This document shows positions 42,192 through 52,479 of a stretch of DNA of 64,000 nucleotides, piece by piece. Both the position numbers and the translations under genes were made by a program. The notes beneath the pieces were generated by a model, which had not been told where the DNA came from, did no database searches, and saw only the letters and a list, made by a program, of their open reading frames with translations. The stretch is from Dermacentor variabilis (Eukaryota > Arthropoda > Arachnida > Ixodida > Ixodidae), in the NCBI RefSeq assembly GCF_050947875.1, contig NC_134571.1, positions 230,836,024 to 230,900,023 of the forward strand. The letters run 5' to 3'. Each line of letters opens with the position of its first letter. Position 1 is the first letter of the stretch.

Positions 42192-43476
42192 CGAGGACGA
42201 GTCAAATGAAAGTGAGCCAAACAATCCCGTGCAATAATGCTTCTGTTCATTATGTGTGATGCATGCACATAGCAAACAGGCATCTCTCATTTACAAAAGT
42301 GACATGCAGATGTGAGGATAAAGATTCTTTAATTCTCTCATACACTGGGTTGAACATGGTTGCATGACATAATGGACACTCCAAAAGTTGAACAGCTTGG
42401 TGTCATGAGGTTTTTGACTGCTGAAGGTCTTTCCTAAAGAGAATTTAGTCACCGTATGGCTGCCGTGTACATTGAACACTGCATTTCATTGGCCACTGGG
42501 AAGCGTTGGAGTAAACGGTTAAAAAAAAGGGCATGAAAGTTGCAAAGATGATTCAAGACCGGGTCAAGGCCACCATGCAATCACCCCCAACGCAATTGCA
42601 CAGGTTGATGAGCTGATTAGACAATAACGGAGGATAAGCATCGATGAACTGAGAGAGCGTGTGAACATCAGTGTGAACGCCATAATTCCTTAACATCTCG
42701 GTTATCGGCTCTTGTGTGCGCAATGGATGCCCAAGATTTTGAAGCACCGCCAAAAGATGGAGAAGTTCGGCATTGCCTTGACTCATATGATCCGGTATCA
42801 CAATGAGGGTGACAACTTCTTGTCTGCAATTGGGATTGGGAAGGAACCATGGTGCCACTACTACGAGCCTGAAACACAACAGCAAAGCTTCCAGTGGAAA
42901 CATTTGAATTCACCGCCCCCAAAGAAAGCAAAGGCCGTCATTTCTGACGGAATGGTGTTGTTATTTTTTTTTTTCCATTGTCAGGAGCCTATACAGATAA
43001 AATTTGCTAAACCTAGAGAGACTATCAATCTTTTCCGATACTTTGAAACGGCGGATCAGCTGCATGTCGCAATCAAGAATAAAGGACGTGGAAAATTGAC
43101 CAATGTGGTCATCCTTCTCCACGACAACGCCCGTGCCCACGTTGCCGATGTGGTTAATACAAAACTGGCAAAGTTCAACTAGGAAACGCTGCAACCTCTG
43201 CCATACAGCCTAGACCTGTCGCCTTGCGACTTCCTCATTTTGGGGCAAATGAAAATACAGCTCAAGGGAACCAGATTCATGTCAGACGATGATGTGAAAG
43301 GGTCAATTACAGACTTTTTGAAGCAGCAACCCAAGGAGTTTTACGAGACGGGAATCACGCAACTTGTTAGTCAGTGGGACAAATGTCTAAATGCTCACTG
43401 CAAGAGACTACTTTTAAATAATGTACCCCGTTTGTCATATATTCGCATTGGCCCACTTTCATTTGAGTTGCCCTCG
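42192..43476 (+). mobile_element. mariner element, 1285 bp, full length
   Basis: Flanked by TA on both sides (42190-42191 and 43477-43478). Terminal repeats read CGAGGACGAGTCAAATGAAAGTGAGCCAA on the left and, as complement, CGAGGGCAACTCAAATGAAAGTGGGCCAA on the right. Length and a DD34D-type transposase inside fit a complete mariner insertion. Confidence 0.95.
42360..43420 (+). pseudogene. mariner transposase, inactivated
   Basis: Frames in order: a helix-turn-helix region at 42395-42640 (RFLTAEGLS, HRMAAVY, ITPNAIAQVDELIRQ then a stop, RRISIDELRERVNIS). Then 42712-43182 holds EPWCHYYEPETQQQSFQWKH, SPPPKKAKAVISDGMV and VVILLHDNARAHVADV (second catalytic Asp). After a stop at 43180 (TAG where a Trp-Glu pair is usual) it continues with YSLDLSPCDFLIL, containing the third Asp. 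The first catalytic position, normally FFD, reads FFFFH next to an expanded T run at 42965, so it is lost. Stops, at least one shift and this substitution rule out activity. Confidence 0.9.
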
Positions 43477-43478
43477 TA

Positions 43479-44439
43479 TATTTTGCAGAACTCCTGCTTT
43501 TCATATGTGCTGTCTGTTGTGACTATAATTTCGGTGCAATTACTCACATACACGACTGGTGACAGCTGCTCCTGAGCAATGCATTTCAACAAATGACAGT
43601 GTCATTGAGATTTTTCACTGGCCGTTGCGTGTGCAAGAATTTAAACAACGTTCTTGAACGACAAAGTTTCACTAACATATTTGTCCTCAACTTGTTCATA
43701 TAATGGCCTTTACATTTTTCATATCAGTGGCATGCACTGGCTTGCTTGTTTCGAACTGATATATTTTATAAGTTCGTGTGATATTTGCTTATTAAATAGA
43801 CAAGAAAACATGGAGGCATTGATATCGGTTATTTCGGGCGCAATTTTTGGGGCATACGAGTATATCCTCTTAAAAACAATACATATTTTACTTGTCCTGA
43901 CAGTGTGTAGCATTGAAGAATTCGTTTGCAGCATTTTTTGACAATGGCCATGAAGTTATTATTCATGTATTTGAAACCTCGACAAATTCTATTAGGAGGC
44001 GGCAGACCTGCAACTTGAGCCCGCCCCCCAGCCCACCCCCCCACCCCCCGAACGAAATTTTTGGCTACGCCACTGCCTGAGGAGCTGAAAAAGTCCACTT
44101 GAATCCTTACTGTCCTCTCCAGATGCCTAGGCCAAGGGAATCTGCTGCCACACGTTCATCCAGTTAGAGCGTCCAACATCTCCAAAGGATTCACCTTGAG
44201 AGTGAGGGTGCACACAATCACTCCAGCATGTTTGTTCACTGAACACAAGTGGAGAAATACTCCCTTAGAAATGTGAAGATACAATGAAATATACAAATGC
44301 AAAGAAACAGCTTGATAAAGGGCAAAAAAATGTCACTGGCAACAAAATTCACTGTACATATATACAAAACCTCGCGATGAGATATTTAAATATACGTAAA
44401 AGTCTCCCTACGTATCTAACAAAAGGTCACGGTATATAA
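43479..44439. other. Unassigned sequence
   Basis: Contains a C-rich stretch at 44022-44050 followed by TTTTTGGCTACGCCACTG, which resembles the end of other unclassified repeats (compare 46070-46090). No coding match. Confidence 0.4.
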
Positions 44440-44780
44440 TGCATCAAACAAGGCAAATAAACGTTGTGCAATCACAGATTTACAGATCACAGAACAAAGC
44501 CCCCCCCCCCCTCTCCACCCACTCCCCCCAATGTATCGTGTGCGACGGAAGACACCACGCTTCCTCCTCGCTTTTCTCTCTTGCGCACACAAGACTGAGC
44601 CACCATCGTCGGTACACCCATGCCACGCCCCCCACCCCCCTTCACTCACACATACAGCATGCGGCAGCACGCGCTCACGTTGTTATCTCCTTTGGACTTT
44701 ATATGGAACATGAGGGCAATGGCAACAGCAGGAATGCGTCTGGACTGTCCATATAATTGCTATTGCAACAGTATAATAAA
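44440..44780 (-). repeat. Dispersed repeat copy (paralogue of 53865-54245)
   Basis: Its complement shares ATAGC(A/G)ATTATATGGACA(G/C)TCCAG, CCATATAAAGTCCA and a following TGTATGTG(T/C)(A/G)AGTGAA block with 53865-54245, but lacks the 215-bp insertion found there. It includes C-rich runs at 44503-44530. No coding role seen. Confidence 0.75.
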
Positions 44781-46957
44781 TATCCAGCAACTGAAGCGTC
44801 CCGTGGCCCATTATTTTCTGCAAAAGAAGAAGTAACAAAATCGAACTTTCACCATGCGACAATTCGCTGCGCCACAACAATTTATTTTTTGTGTGTGTGT
44901 GTGTGTGGGGCAGGGACACCGAAATAAAAACACAAAGGAAAGCATGTTGGCCACAATCAAATGCCTACTTTGGGCACCTAATGTGGCTACCTAATGAACA
45001 TAGAAGAAAACGTGAGATGGTCGGTCTACAGAGAACCATACGCATACTGCTCGGTATCCTACACCGGCGAGACAAGACCTTCCGTAAAGTATGCACTAAA
45101 GCGAACGTGTTGAAATACGTCGAATCCCCACAGTGATGACGGCGAGCGACCATTTTTTTTTTTTTTTTTTTTTTTCTCGTCTGTTAGCGAGAAGGTGTCC
45201 AAAACTCTGCCACGCCAAGACCCACTCTGCCAGAGAAAAACGAACACGCACCGAAGTGCACCGCATGATGGTCGGGGCAACACGAGAAAAACACATGTGC
45301 CCTGGCTGGCTCTGGCAGCCCATGGGTAACGGGAACAAGAAATCTGAGGAGGCTCAATGTGTCCTCGCGAATAAAAGTAAAAGTACAAAAATAAATAAGA
45401 ACGTAGTTACCTTTGCTGGCTTTAGTGTCTTGACATGGATGCTTTGGCACAGATGAAAAAAAATGATATTTTTTTCTGTGATATGACGGCGCAAATGAAC
45501 CACCACAATGCTTCGTCTCATCGGGCCTCGCTGCGTGCTTTGTCAACATGTCTGATAGTGTGTTGATCTGGCTTGTCTCGTATGTTCCAATGTATGAGTT
45601 TAGAAAAGTCAATGCATCTTTGAAGTCAAATGTTTATAACAAAATTAAACCCACAGGTTCCAGAATTGAAAATCTAAAGCACAACTTTTGAAATGTCAAT
45701 AGACCTTTTGCATAAAAAGTTTATGAGAACTTCATATCCATAAAGTTTCGGAATTGAAATCCATGCGCTCCATAGATACCACGGCCTCCGCGAGATGCTG
45801 CGATGAGCCCGCTCGGCATCAAAACACCCTTGAACTTTGTGCTCGAATGGGGCTCCTTGCATTATGCGACTCTCGGTGCATGGGCGTTGCCGCGAAATCC
45901 GGCCCGAGTTCGCAATGTACACGCCGAGATGTCGTTTTAAGAGTGAAAAAGACATTCTAGGCAAAATCCAGAATGATTTCCGGCACCGGGAGTTGTTTTC
46001 GTCGCTGCTGCAGGGACAGTATGAAAAAATTTCGGGAGGGGCTGAAGCCCATTAAGCCCCTCCCCCCCTCCCCCCTGCCTACGCCTGTCCTCAGGGGTTC
46101 TTCAATGCAGTCATACTACACTGTTGAGACATAACATTCTCTACTCCTCATGCAGATATTGTAAATAAACCGAGTGCTCATTATTCTCGATGAGAACCTG
46201 TTTCTCCCTTCAACAACTTCCTCAGCATGGATGAGTCAGACGACGGCATGGGCCAGCTACCCCTTTTGACATGCCCAACTCCGACACTTACAACACAGAA
46301 AGGCAGGTTGAGAGAACCCTAGACTACAACTGGTGCCCAACCTGAATTCTCATTTGCAGATGCAATTGAGCAGTCGGCTCCCACAACACAATGACAAGCT
46401 TGCGGTACGAATTTAGCGACCTCATGGCGTAAGCTAATATTTACAGTCAGGCCAGGAAAAACTTGTAAGTTGGATCAGGCATGGCACACGCAAATGTGGG
46501 CCATGAAAACACATACTGCACTACTCCTCCAGCAGCCAGTGAGGCTTTGAATAGGCCGGAATGCTTCGCGGCAGGCACTTTGCACTCCCTACAAATTTAC
46601 GAGTGCCAGACCCCGCGCACCCTGCCAACATGCCAGCATACCTTGGCAGGTAACCAAGCCTCCTTAGCTCCACAGTCGGGGACGTCAACACACTGGATTA
46701 TGGCAACATTTCCCAGAGGACCATTTTGAACAGCGAAGTACCTGTCACTGCCGCACGCACTTCCAAAACATCGGAAAATTTCAGTGTACACTACCCGAGG
46801 CTCGCCTCAGACGAAGTTGTGCCAGCATAAACTGGACGTGCTGCCGTCGCAGTCGCACCCGCCACTTTAAGCGCGCACTCCGTCTGGCCAAACAGCACGA
46901 TTCAGCTCTCCCAAGTGCAGCGGGATCGCCACGCATCATGGAGCCTTACAGTAACCA
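44781..46957. other. Unassigned; simple repeats only
   Basis: Contains (GT)n at 44891-44907, a poly-T run at 45153-45175, and a C-rich stretch at 46056-46078 followed by TGCCTACGCCTG, similar to 44022-44070. Short frames around 45184-45612 (minus) and 46481-46729 (plus) have no recognised motif. Confidence 0.4.
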
Positions 46958-46976
46958 GGGCGGGTATTTTGTAAGA

Positions 46977-47097
46977 GTCCACCTAGTGGACTGTGCATTT
47001 CGGCCACTGCTGATTGGATGCAGCAGTACGAGCGAGGAGTATACGAGAGGCCCTAGCCAATCAGCAGCTACCGAAATGGACAGTGCACCCAGTGGAC
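46977..47097. repeat. 41-bp imperfect hairpin within the left terminus
   Basis: 46977-47017 and the complement of 47057-47097 agree at most positions: GTCCAC, TGCATTTCGG-type core, CTGCTGATTGG end. A third partial version of CAGCTGCTGA and CTGATTGG follows at 47110-47133. Confidence 0.75.
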
Positions 47098-47236
47098 ATG
47101 TTCATTTCGTCAGCTGCTGAAGCGCTGATTGGCTGTGGCACCTGGTTGTTGCAGACGCGCAGCCCAGCCAATCAGGCCTTCAACAGCAGAAAATAATGTT
47201 ACTTCCATTTTCTGTGCTGTACCCCACCTCTGTAAC

Positions 47237-47429
47237 AGCCTTCGGGCCAACAGTATGACTAAATAAAATATCTAAAGGTGTTTATTTGGCAGAGCTCAGA
47301 GCAGCACAACGTCGACGGGCAGGGCAGTCACAGCTTCCAAGCACGAGAGCCGTTGCTGAGCAGGAGCGCTCGACCCACTAGAGTTTAGAGCCAGAAGCGC
47401 TGAACCCACCAGCGTCTCTCTTCGCTACA
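47237..47429 (-). repeat. Possible 3' LTR of the Gypsy fragment
   Basis: On the minus strand, after the pol stop at 47468, a purine tract CTCCCGGGGGGTGAT is followed by TGTAGCGAAGAGAGACG at 47429. The stretch contains AATAAA near 47291 (complement) and could end at TGTTACA at 47237. No second LTR is available for confirmation. Confidence 0.4.
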
Positions 47430-47467
47430 ATCACCCCCCGGGAGCGAGAAATGAGCCGTCCGGCGAC

Positions 47468-48442
47468 CTAACAGCCCGTCATGATGAGCGGGTCGTAGTA
47501 ACGCTTTAAACAGTCGACATGGACAATGTCTCGTCCACGGCGGCGCATGTCTGAAGATGGCTCAACTGGTTCTATGACATAGTTCACAGGAGATGCGCGT
47601 TCGAGAACACGATAATGGCCTTCATACTTAGGGACCAGTTTTGATGAGAGGCCAGGGGCAATTAAAGGGACTGAGAGCCACGTGAGCGCTCCCGGATCGA
47701 AGGTGACCGTGGCAGTGGCGTCACCGCGAGTGCTCCTCTGGCGCTCTTGATCATCGGAAGTAAAGGCCCGTGCGAGGTCGCGGCACTCTTCTGCATGTCT
47801 GACCATGGTAGAAATAGGCACGAACTCGGATGCATCCGGCCGGTATGGAAGAATGGTGTCGATGGTGTGCGAAGGGTGTTGACCATACAGCAAGAAATAG
47901 GGCGAAAATCCAGTGGTGCTCTGCGTAGCGGTATTGACGAATGGCAGAATGGCGTCCCAGTTCGTGTGGTCGGAGGCAACGTACATTGAAAGCATGTCGC
48001 CGAGCGTACGGTTGAAGCGTTCTGTGAGGCCATTCGTTTGAGGTTGGTACGCCGTAGTCGTACGATGAACAACGTGGCACTCTTTGAGAATCGCTTCAAC
48101 TACTTCCGACAGGAAGACGCGTCCGCGATCGCTGAGCAGTTCTTGAGGTGGACCATGCTGCAGGATGAATCGGCGAAGCAGGAATGATGCAACATTGCGC
48201 GCTGTAGCTGCTGGGAGAGCGGCAGTTTCAGCGCATCGTGTAAGGTGATCTACTGCCACAATGGCCCAGCGGTTAACAGCCAACGTCGGGGGAAGTGGCC
48301 CATACAAATAGATGCCAATGCGCCCGAACGGCCGGGTAGGGCAGGGTAGAGGCTGCAGACCAGCTGGCGAGAGGTGGGGTGAAGATTTTCGGTGCTGGCT
48401 GTTGGGGCATGAGCGAACGAACTTTTGAATGTAGTTGTACAT
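47468..48442 (-). pseudogene. Gypsy integrase, catalytic Asp replaced by Tyr
   Basis: The 324-codon frame starts within the zinc finger (YIQKFVRSCPNSQHRKS; the CxxC pair is reduced to one Cys). The core strand reads IGIYLYGPLPPT, where relatives have GMDLYGPLP, so the first catalytic Asp is Tyr. LLSDRGRVFLS keeps the second Asp and TNGLTERFNRTLGDML the Glu. The C-terminal GPY/F-like module is LSSKLVPKYEGHYRVLERAS. It ends with RDIVHVDCLKRYYDP. Integration would fail. Otherwise this is one of the better preserved ORFs in the window. Confidence 0.85.
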
Positions 48443-48568
48443 TCCTCGCCAGCAGTAGCGTCGTCGGAGGCACTGGTAGGTTTTGAAAAGTCCCGAATGA
48501 GCACACTGTGGATCAGAGTGGAACGATGCGCAGATTTCAGAACGCAGGCTTCGAGGTACAACTAATAA

Positions 48569-48880
48569 TCACTGGCAGCCGTCAGAAGTGTAACTGCGTC
48601 GGTGAAGCAGGTCGTCGCGAATGGCGAAATGGCGAGCTTGACGGCGCAATGCACGAGTGGTTGGCTGCGATGACGGATCAGCAAGGCAGTCTATGATGGA
48701 GGCAATCCAGGGGTCCTTGCATTGCTCAGAAGCGATGGTCCCAATATCGACGGAAGAAACGTCAAGCTGGGATATTGTGCAGCAGGGCTTGTCGTATGGC
48801 AAGGAAGAATGTGAGAGGGCGTCAGCATCAGCATGCTGGCGTCCGTTGCGGTACAGTACGCGGATATCGTAATCCTGTAA
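48569..48880 (-). pseudogene. Gypsy RNase H to integrase linker
   Basis: From about 48880 the minus strand reads LQDYDIRVLYRNGRQHADAD in continuation of RNase H beyond the stop at 48890. It then continues with SSVDIGTIASEQCKDPWI and LRRQARHFAIRDDLLHRRSY, the usual linker before the integrase zinc finger. The stop and a shift near 48560 separate it from both neighbours. Confidence 0.75.
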
Positions 48881-48889
48881 GCGAAGCGC

Positions 48890-49648
48890 CTAGCGGGCAA
48901 GACGGTCTGAGGGATCCTTCAATGACGACAGCCAGCATAGTGCATGGTGGTCCGTGACGACATAAAATTGGAGACCATACAAATAGGGCCGGAACTTGGT
49001 AAGCGCCCAGATGAGCGCCAGGCATTCTTTTTCCGTGATGGTGTAATTGGTCTCGGCTTTAGTAAGCATACGGCTTGCATATGCCACAACATATTCAGGA
49101 AACCCTTCTTTGCGCTGCGCTAGGACAGCGCCGAGGCCAACACCGCTGGCATCTCTGTGTACCTCAATAGGTGCCGTTGGGTCGTAGTGGCGCGAAATGG
49201 GAGGAGACATCAGCAAACGACGGAGCTTAGTGAACGCCTCGTCGCACTCGGACGACCACGAATGGAGAGGTCCGTTGCTGCCAAGGAGCTTCGTCAGGGG
49301 CGATATGACAGCGGTGAAATTGCGAATGAAGCGCCTCAAGTAGAAACACAAACATACAAAACTGCGCAGTTCTTTGACGGATGTCGGATTAGGAAATTCA
49401 GCTACGGCACGAAGTTTGTCTGGATCGGGGAGGATTCCATCTTTTGAGACGACGTAACCTAGTATCGTGTGCTGCCGTGCTGCAAATTGGCACTTCTTTA
49501 GGTTCAGTTGGAGGCCAGCGTTTGCTAAGCGCGTCAAAACACACCGTAGGCGTTGAAGGTGCATGGTGAAGTCAGAGGCAAAAACAAAAATGTCGTCGAG
49601 ATAACATAAGCACGTGTGCCACTTTAAACCGCGGAGAACTGTGTCCAT
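48890..49648 (-). pseudogene. Gypsy RT C-terminal half and RNase H
   Basis: The frame opens [22 protein letters not shown] (YLDD active site). It continues with the thumb ([41 protein letters not shown]) and RNase H with [33 protein letters not shown] and [22 protein letters not shown], where it stops. RT and RNase H catalytic residues seen here are intact. Its upstream half lies at 51257-51400, on the other side of the tRNA-bearing array inserted at 49720-51243. Confidence 0.85.
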
Positions 49649-49879
49649 CAGCGTTCAAAGGTTGCTGGCACATTACAAAGTCCAAACGGCGTGACGTTAA
49701 ATTTGTATAAGCCGTCGGGAAGAAAGGGGGTTAACCGAGGGGCCCGATTTTTATTAGTAATATCATGAGAAGCCAACAAACACTGACACCAAGGACAACA
49801 TAGGGGAAATTAGTTGTGCTTAATAAATGGAATGAAGAAACGATAAATAATGGAAATTAAAGTGGATGAAAAAACAACT

Positions 49880-49952
49880 TGCCGCAGGTGGGAACCGAAC
49901 CCACAACCTTCGCATTTCGCGTGCGATGCTCTACCAATTGAGCTACCGCGGC
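49880..49952 (-). tRNA. tRNA-like sequence, inverted copy
   Basis: A 73-base cloverleaf fits: acceptor GCCGCGG/CTGCGGC (one G-U pair), D-arm GCTC/GAGC, anticodon stem TCGCA/TGCGA with loop CGCGAAA, T-arm GTGGG/CCCAC, discriminator A. The anticodon would be CGA, but position 33 is G where tRNAs have U, and the variable loop has 5 bases whereas tRNA-Ser has a long arm. Probably a tRNA-derived Pol III promoter part of the repeat and not a functional tRNA. Confidence 0.55.
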
Positions 49953-50162
49953 GCTGTTTCCCCATCCACTTTGTTGGGTATTTATGTGTACTAGTAAACC
50001 CTGGGAGTGTTAGCCACCGAACCCACAACCTTCGCATTTCGCGTGCAATGCTCTACCAATTGAGCTACCGCGGCGCTGTTTCCCCATCCACTTTGTTGGG
50101 TATTTATGTGTACTAGTAAACCCTGGGAGTGTTAGCCACCGAACCCACAACCTTCGCATTTC
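49894..50162 (-). repeat. 122-bp tandem duplication, 2.2 copies
   Basis: Units begin at 49894, 50016 and 50138 (period 122). Each carries the 5' two thirds of the tRNA-like sequence (inverted) and the adjoining CATCCACTTTGTTGGGTATTTATG stretch. The third unit is cut after 25 bases at the turn of orientation. Confidence 0.9.
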
Positions 50163-50181
50163 ACGAAGGTTGTGGGTTCGG
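50140..50181. repeat. Orientation switch hairpin
   Basis: CCGAACCCACAACCTTCG at about 50139-50157 is followed, after a loop of about 7 bases, by its exact complement CGAAGGTTGTGGGTTCGG. Left of this point the repeat runs on the minus strand, right of it on the plus strand. Confidence 0.9.
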
Positions 50182-50588
50182 TTCCCACCTGCAGCAAGTC
50201 GTTTTTTCATCCACTTTAATTTCCATTATTTATCGTTTCTTCATTCCATTTATTAAGCACAACTAATTTCCCCTATGTTGTCCTTGGTGTCAGTGTTTGT
50301 TGGCTTCTCATGATATTACTAATAAAAATCGGGCCCCTCAGTTAACCCCCTTTCTTCTCGTTTATTACATAACGAGGGTCTCGAATCCGGCAACATTGAT
50401 GCCTTCAGGTAGCATATGTGGGTTTATTGACCAGTTGCCTTCACCTAAAAAGATCACGTTCTCGTGACGCCTGCGGCAACAAGGACGTTCCACGTCCGCC
50501 GCCAAGGTCTGTGAGTGGTGGCGCTGGCTAACACTCCCAGGGTTTACTAGTACACATAAATACCCAACAAAGTGGATGGGGAAACAGC

Positions 50589-50661
50589 GCCGCGGTAGCT
50601 CAATTGGTAGAGCATCGCACGCGAAATGCGAAGGTTGTGGGTTCGGTTCCCACCTGCGGCA
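50589..50661 (+). tRNA. tRNA-like sequence, plus copy 1
   Basis: Identical in sequence to the inverted copy at 49880-49952 as far as compared: intact acceptor, D, anticodon and T stems. The A-box-like TAGCTCAATTGGTAGAGC and B-box GGTTCGGTTCC fit an internal Pol III promoter. The putative anticodon is CGA with G33. A T6 run about 7 bases after the 3' end (50667-50672) would act as a Pol III terminator. Confidence 0.55.
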
Positions 50662-51053
50662 AGTCGTTTTTTCATCCACTTTAATTTCCATTATTTATCG
50701 TTTCTTCATTCCATTTATTAAGCACAACTAATTTCCCCTATGTTGTCCTTGGTGTCAGTGTTTGTTGGCTTCTCATGATATTACTAATAAAAATCGGGCC
50801 CCTTGGTTAACCCCCTTTCTTCTCGTTTATTACATAACGAGGGTCTCGAATCCGGCAACATTGATGCCTTCAGGTAGCATATGTGGGTTTATTGACCAGT
50901 TGCCTTCACCTAAAAAGATCACGTTCTCGTGGCGCCTGCGGCAACAAGGACGTTCCACGTCCGCCGCCAAGGTCTGTGAGTGGTGACGCTGGCTAACACT
51001 CCCAGGGTTTACAATTACACATAAATACCCAACAAAGTGGATGGGGAAACAGC

Positions 51054-51126
51054 GCCGCGGTAGCTCAATTGGTAGAGCATCGCACGCGAAATGCGAAGGT
51101 TGTGGGTTCGGTTCCCACCTGCGGCA
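51054..51126 (+). tRNA. tRNA-like sequence, plus copy 2
   Basis: Same cloverleaf as the copy at 50589, one repeat period (465 bases) further on, again followed by a T6 run (51132-51137). See that entry for the caveats. Confidence 0.55.
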
Positions 51127-51256
51127 AGCCGTTTTTTCATCCACTTTAATTTCCATTATTTATCGTTTCTTCATTCCATTTATTAACCACAACTAATTTC
51201 CCCTATGTTGTCCTTGGTGTCAGTGTTTGTTGGCTTCTCATGATATAAGCCGTCGG

Positions 51257-51858
51257 GTGTGACAAAGGCTGTCTTCGGCCTATCGACATCAGACGTGGGT
51301 ACTTGCCAATAGCCGGAGCGTAAATCTACAGATGAAAAGAATTCTGCTCCTTGTAGGCTATCGATGGCGTCATCGATTCGCAGCAGCAAGATACATCTTT
51401 GCGAGTGATCTTGCTCAGGCGCCGATAGTCTACACAGAACCGTGCCGAGTGTCTTTTTTCATAACAAGGACAACAGGGGATGCCCATGGACTGTTCGAGG
51501 GTCAGATCACTTCGCGGCGAAGCATATCGTCCACTTGCTCATTAATCACACGACGCTCTGTGGCAGAGACGTGATATGGTCGTTGCCGCAATGGCGGTTG
51601 GGAGCCAGCGTCAATATGGTGCGTGACAGCAGACACCCAGCCCAGGGAAGGTTGCCCGACATCAAAAGAAGAATGACATTCTTCTAAGATGCGCAGAAGC
51701 TGCGAACGCTCAGGTGGGGTGAGGCCATCGGCAATAGATGAATCGAACGCACCTGTGGGCAAAGGGTCGGACGTAGACAGAGAACCGAGCGTGTTGTAAA
51801 TGGCGCAGGACGTGTCTTCAGGAACATCCGTAATTTGTATGGCGTCGATCACTTCCAT
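51257..51858 (-). pseudogene. Gypsy RT N-terminal half
   Basis: The minus-strand frame 51858-51502 holds the pre-RT linker with DGLTPPERSQLLRILEECHS, FDVGQPSLG, HHIDAGSQPPLRQRPYHVS and ERRVINEQVDDMLRREVI. After a frameshifted stretch, 51389-51257 encodes IDDAIDSLQGAEFFSSVDLRSGYWQV (first catalytic Asp) and KTAFVTPDGLY. The protein then runs into the tRNA array. Across the array it rejoins the second RT half at 49719 in the same frame. Confidence 0.8.
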
Positions 51859-51906
51859 GTAGCCAAGACATTCACTTGAAGCAGCATCACAGGGTATGAG
51901 AAGGGG

Positions 51907-52461
51907 TTACAGACAAAAATGGCTGTGGAGTCGTTTGACGTTCGCAGTCGGAAAAGGCAGCAGCGGACCTTTTCGAGTATAAAAGCGGCCCGACGGAGAA
52001 AGTAGTGCGATGGCGTCAGAGAGGCTGCTGCAATGCATTGATACAATCACTGATGAGTTGGGAGGAGCGTTGGTGTCGTGCCTGACGAGTAGTTTGTTCG
52101 CAAAAGAAGCATTATCGGCAAGCGTCATATCTGAGATCAGCGACAGTTCTAGTTCGGTGCGTGCGCAATGAATGAGGGCATCGTGGCAGGCGAGAAAGTC
52201 CCACCCCGGGATAACTTCGTGGGAGCACGAGGAAATCACAATAAATTCGACGGCGTGTACAACATCCTCGACGAGAAAACGAGCGGTGCACGCTGCGATC
52301 GGGTGAATACGCTGTGCGCCTGCTGCGCGGAGGGCGAATCCAGCAATGGGCGTCGCAACCTTTCGAAGGAAGCGACAAAGCTTTGCATCCATAACTAATA
52401 CAGCGGCTCCGGTATCCACGAGGACATATGTGCGCACACCGTCAACTAACATGTCTATCAC
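51907..52461 (-). pseudogene. Gypsy aspartic protease
   Basis: The 184-codon frame contains MLVDGVRTYVLVDTGAAVLVM with an intact DTGA catalytic motif near residue 17. It then has FVIS-type strands and EVIPGWDFLACHDALI, the flap and substrate-site region typical of these proteases. It ends at a stop before the pre-RT linker, so one frameshift or stop separates it from RT. Confidence 0.75.
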
Positions 52462-52479
52462 ATTGGTCGGGCTACGTTT

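Larger units (their letters stand above)
50197..51130 (+). repeat. 465-bp tandem units
   Basis: Two full units (about 50201-50665 and 50666-51130) and a third, partial one to 51243. By eye they differ at only a few positions (for example CTCAGTTAACC versus CTTGGTTAACC, CTAGTACACA versus CAATTACACA). Each contains a 108-codon minus-strand frame (50691-50365, 51156-50830) that overlaps the tRNA-like part and may be fortuitous. Confidence 0.9.
49720..51243. mobile_element. Folded-back tandem array of tRNA-bearing units
   Basis: This 1.52-kb insertion splits a Gypsy RT and is flanked by a 14-bp duplication, TATAAGCCGTCGGG, at 49706-49719 and 51244-51257. The right part (50163-51243) holds units in plus orientation with an exact period of 465 bases (TTTTTTCATCC landmark at 50201, 50666 and 51131). 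The left part (49720-50160) holds the same sequence inverted, with its own 122-bp tandem duplication. Each complete unit has a tRNA-like sequence and about 390 bp of other sequence. The long, variable type of duplication suggests target-primed retrotransposition (SINE or Penelope-like), not an LTR element. No RT is encoded. Confidence 0.85.

Noticed and set aside
49850..51156. tRNA-Ser(CGA) gene cluster
   Set aside because: The copies are parts of an interspersed tandem retroposon, have G33 and a short variable loop, so a genuine serine tRNA cluster is unlikely.
50197..51243. Hammerhead-ribozyme retrozyme
   Set aside because: Tandem structure fits, but neither strand of the unit shows a CTGATGA core paired with GAAA in the right arrangement by eye.
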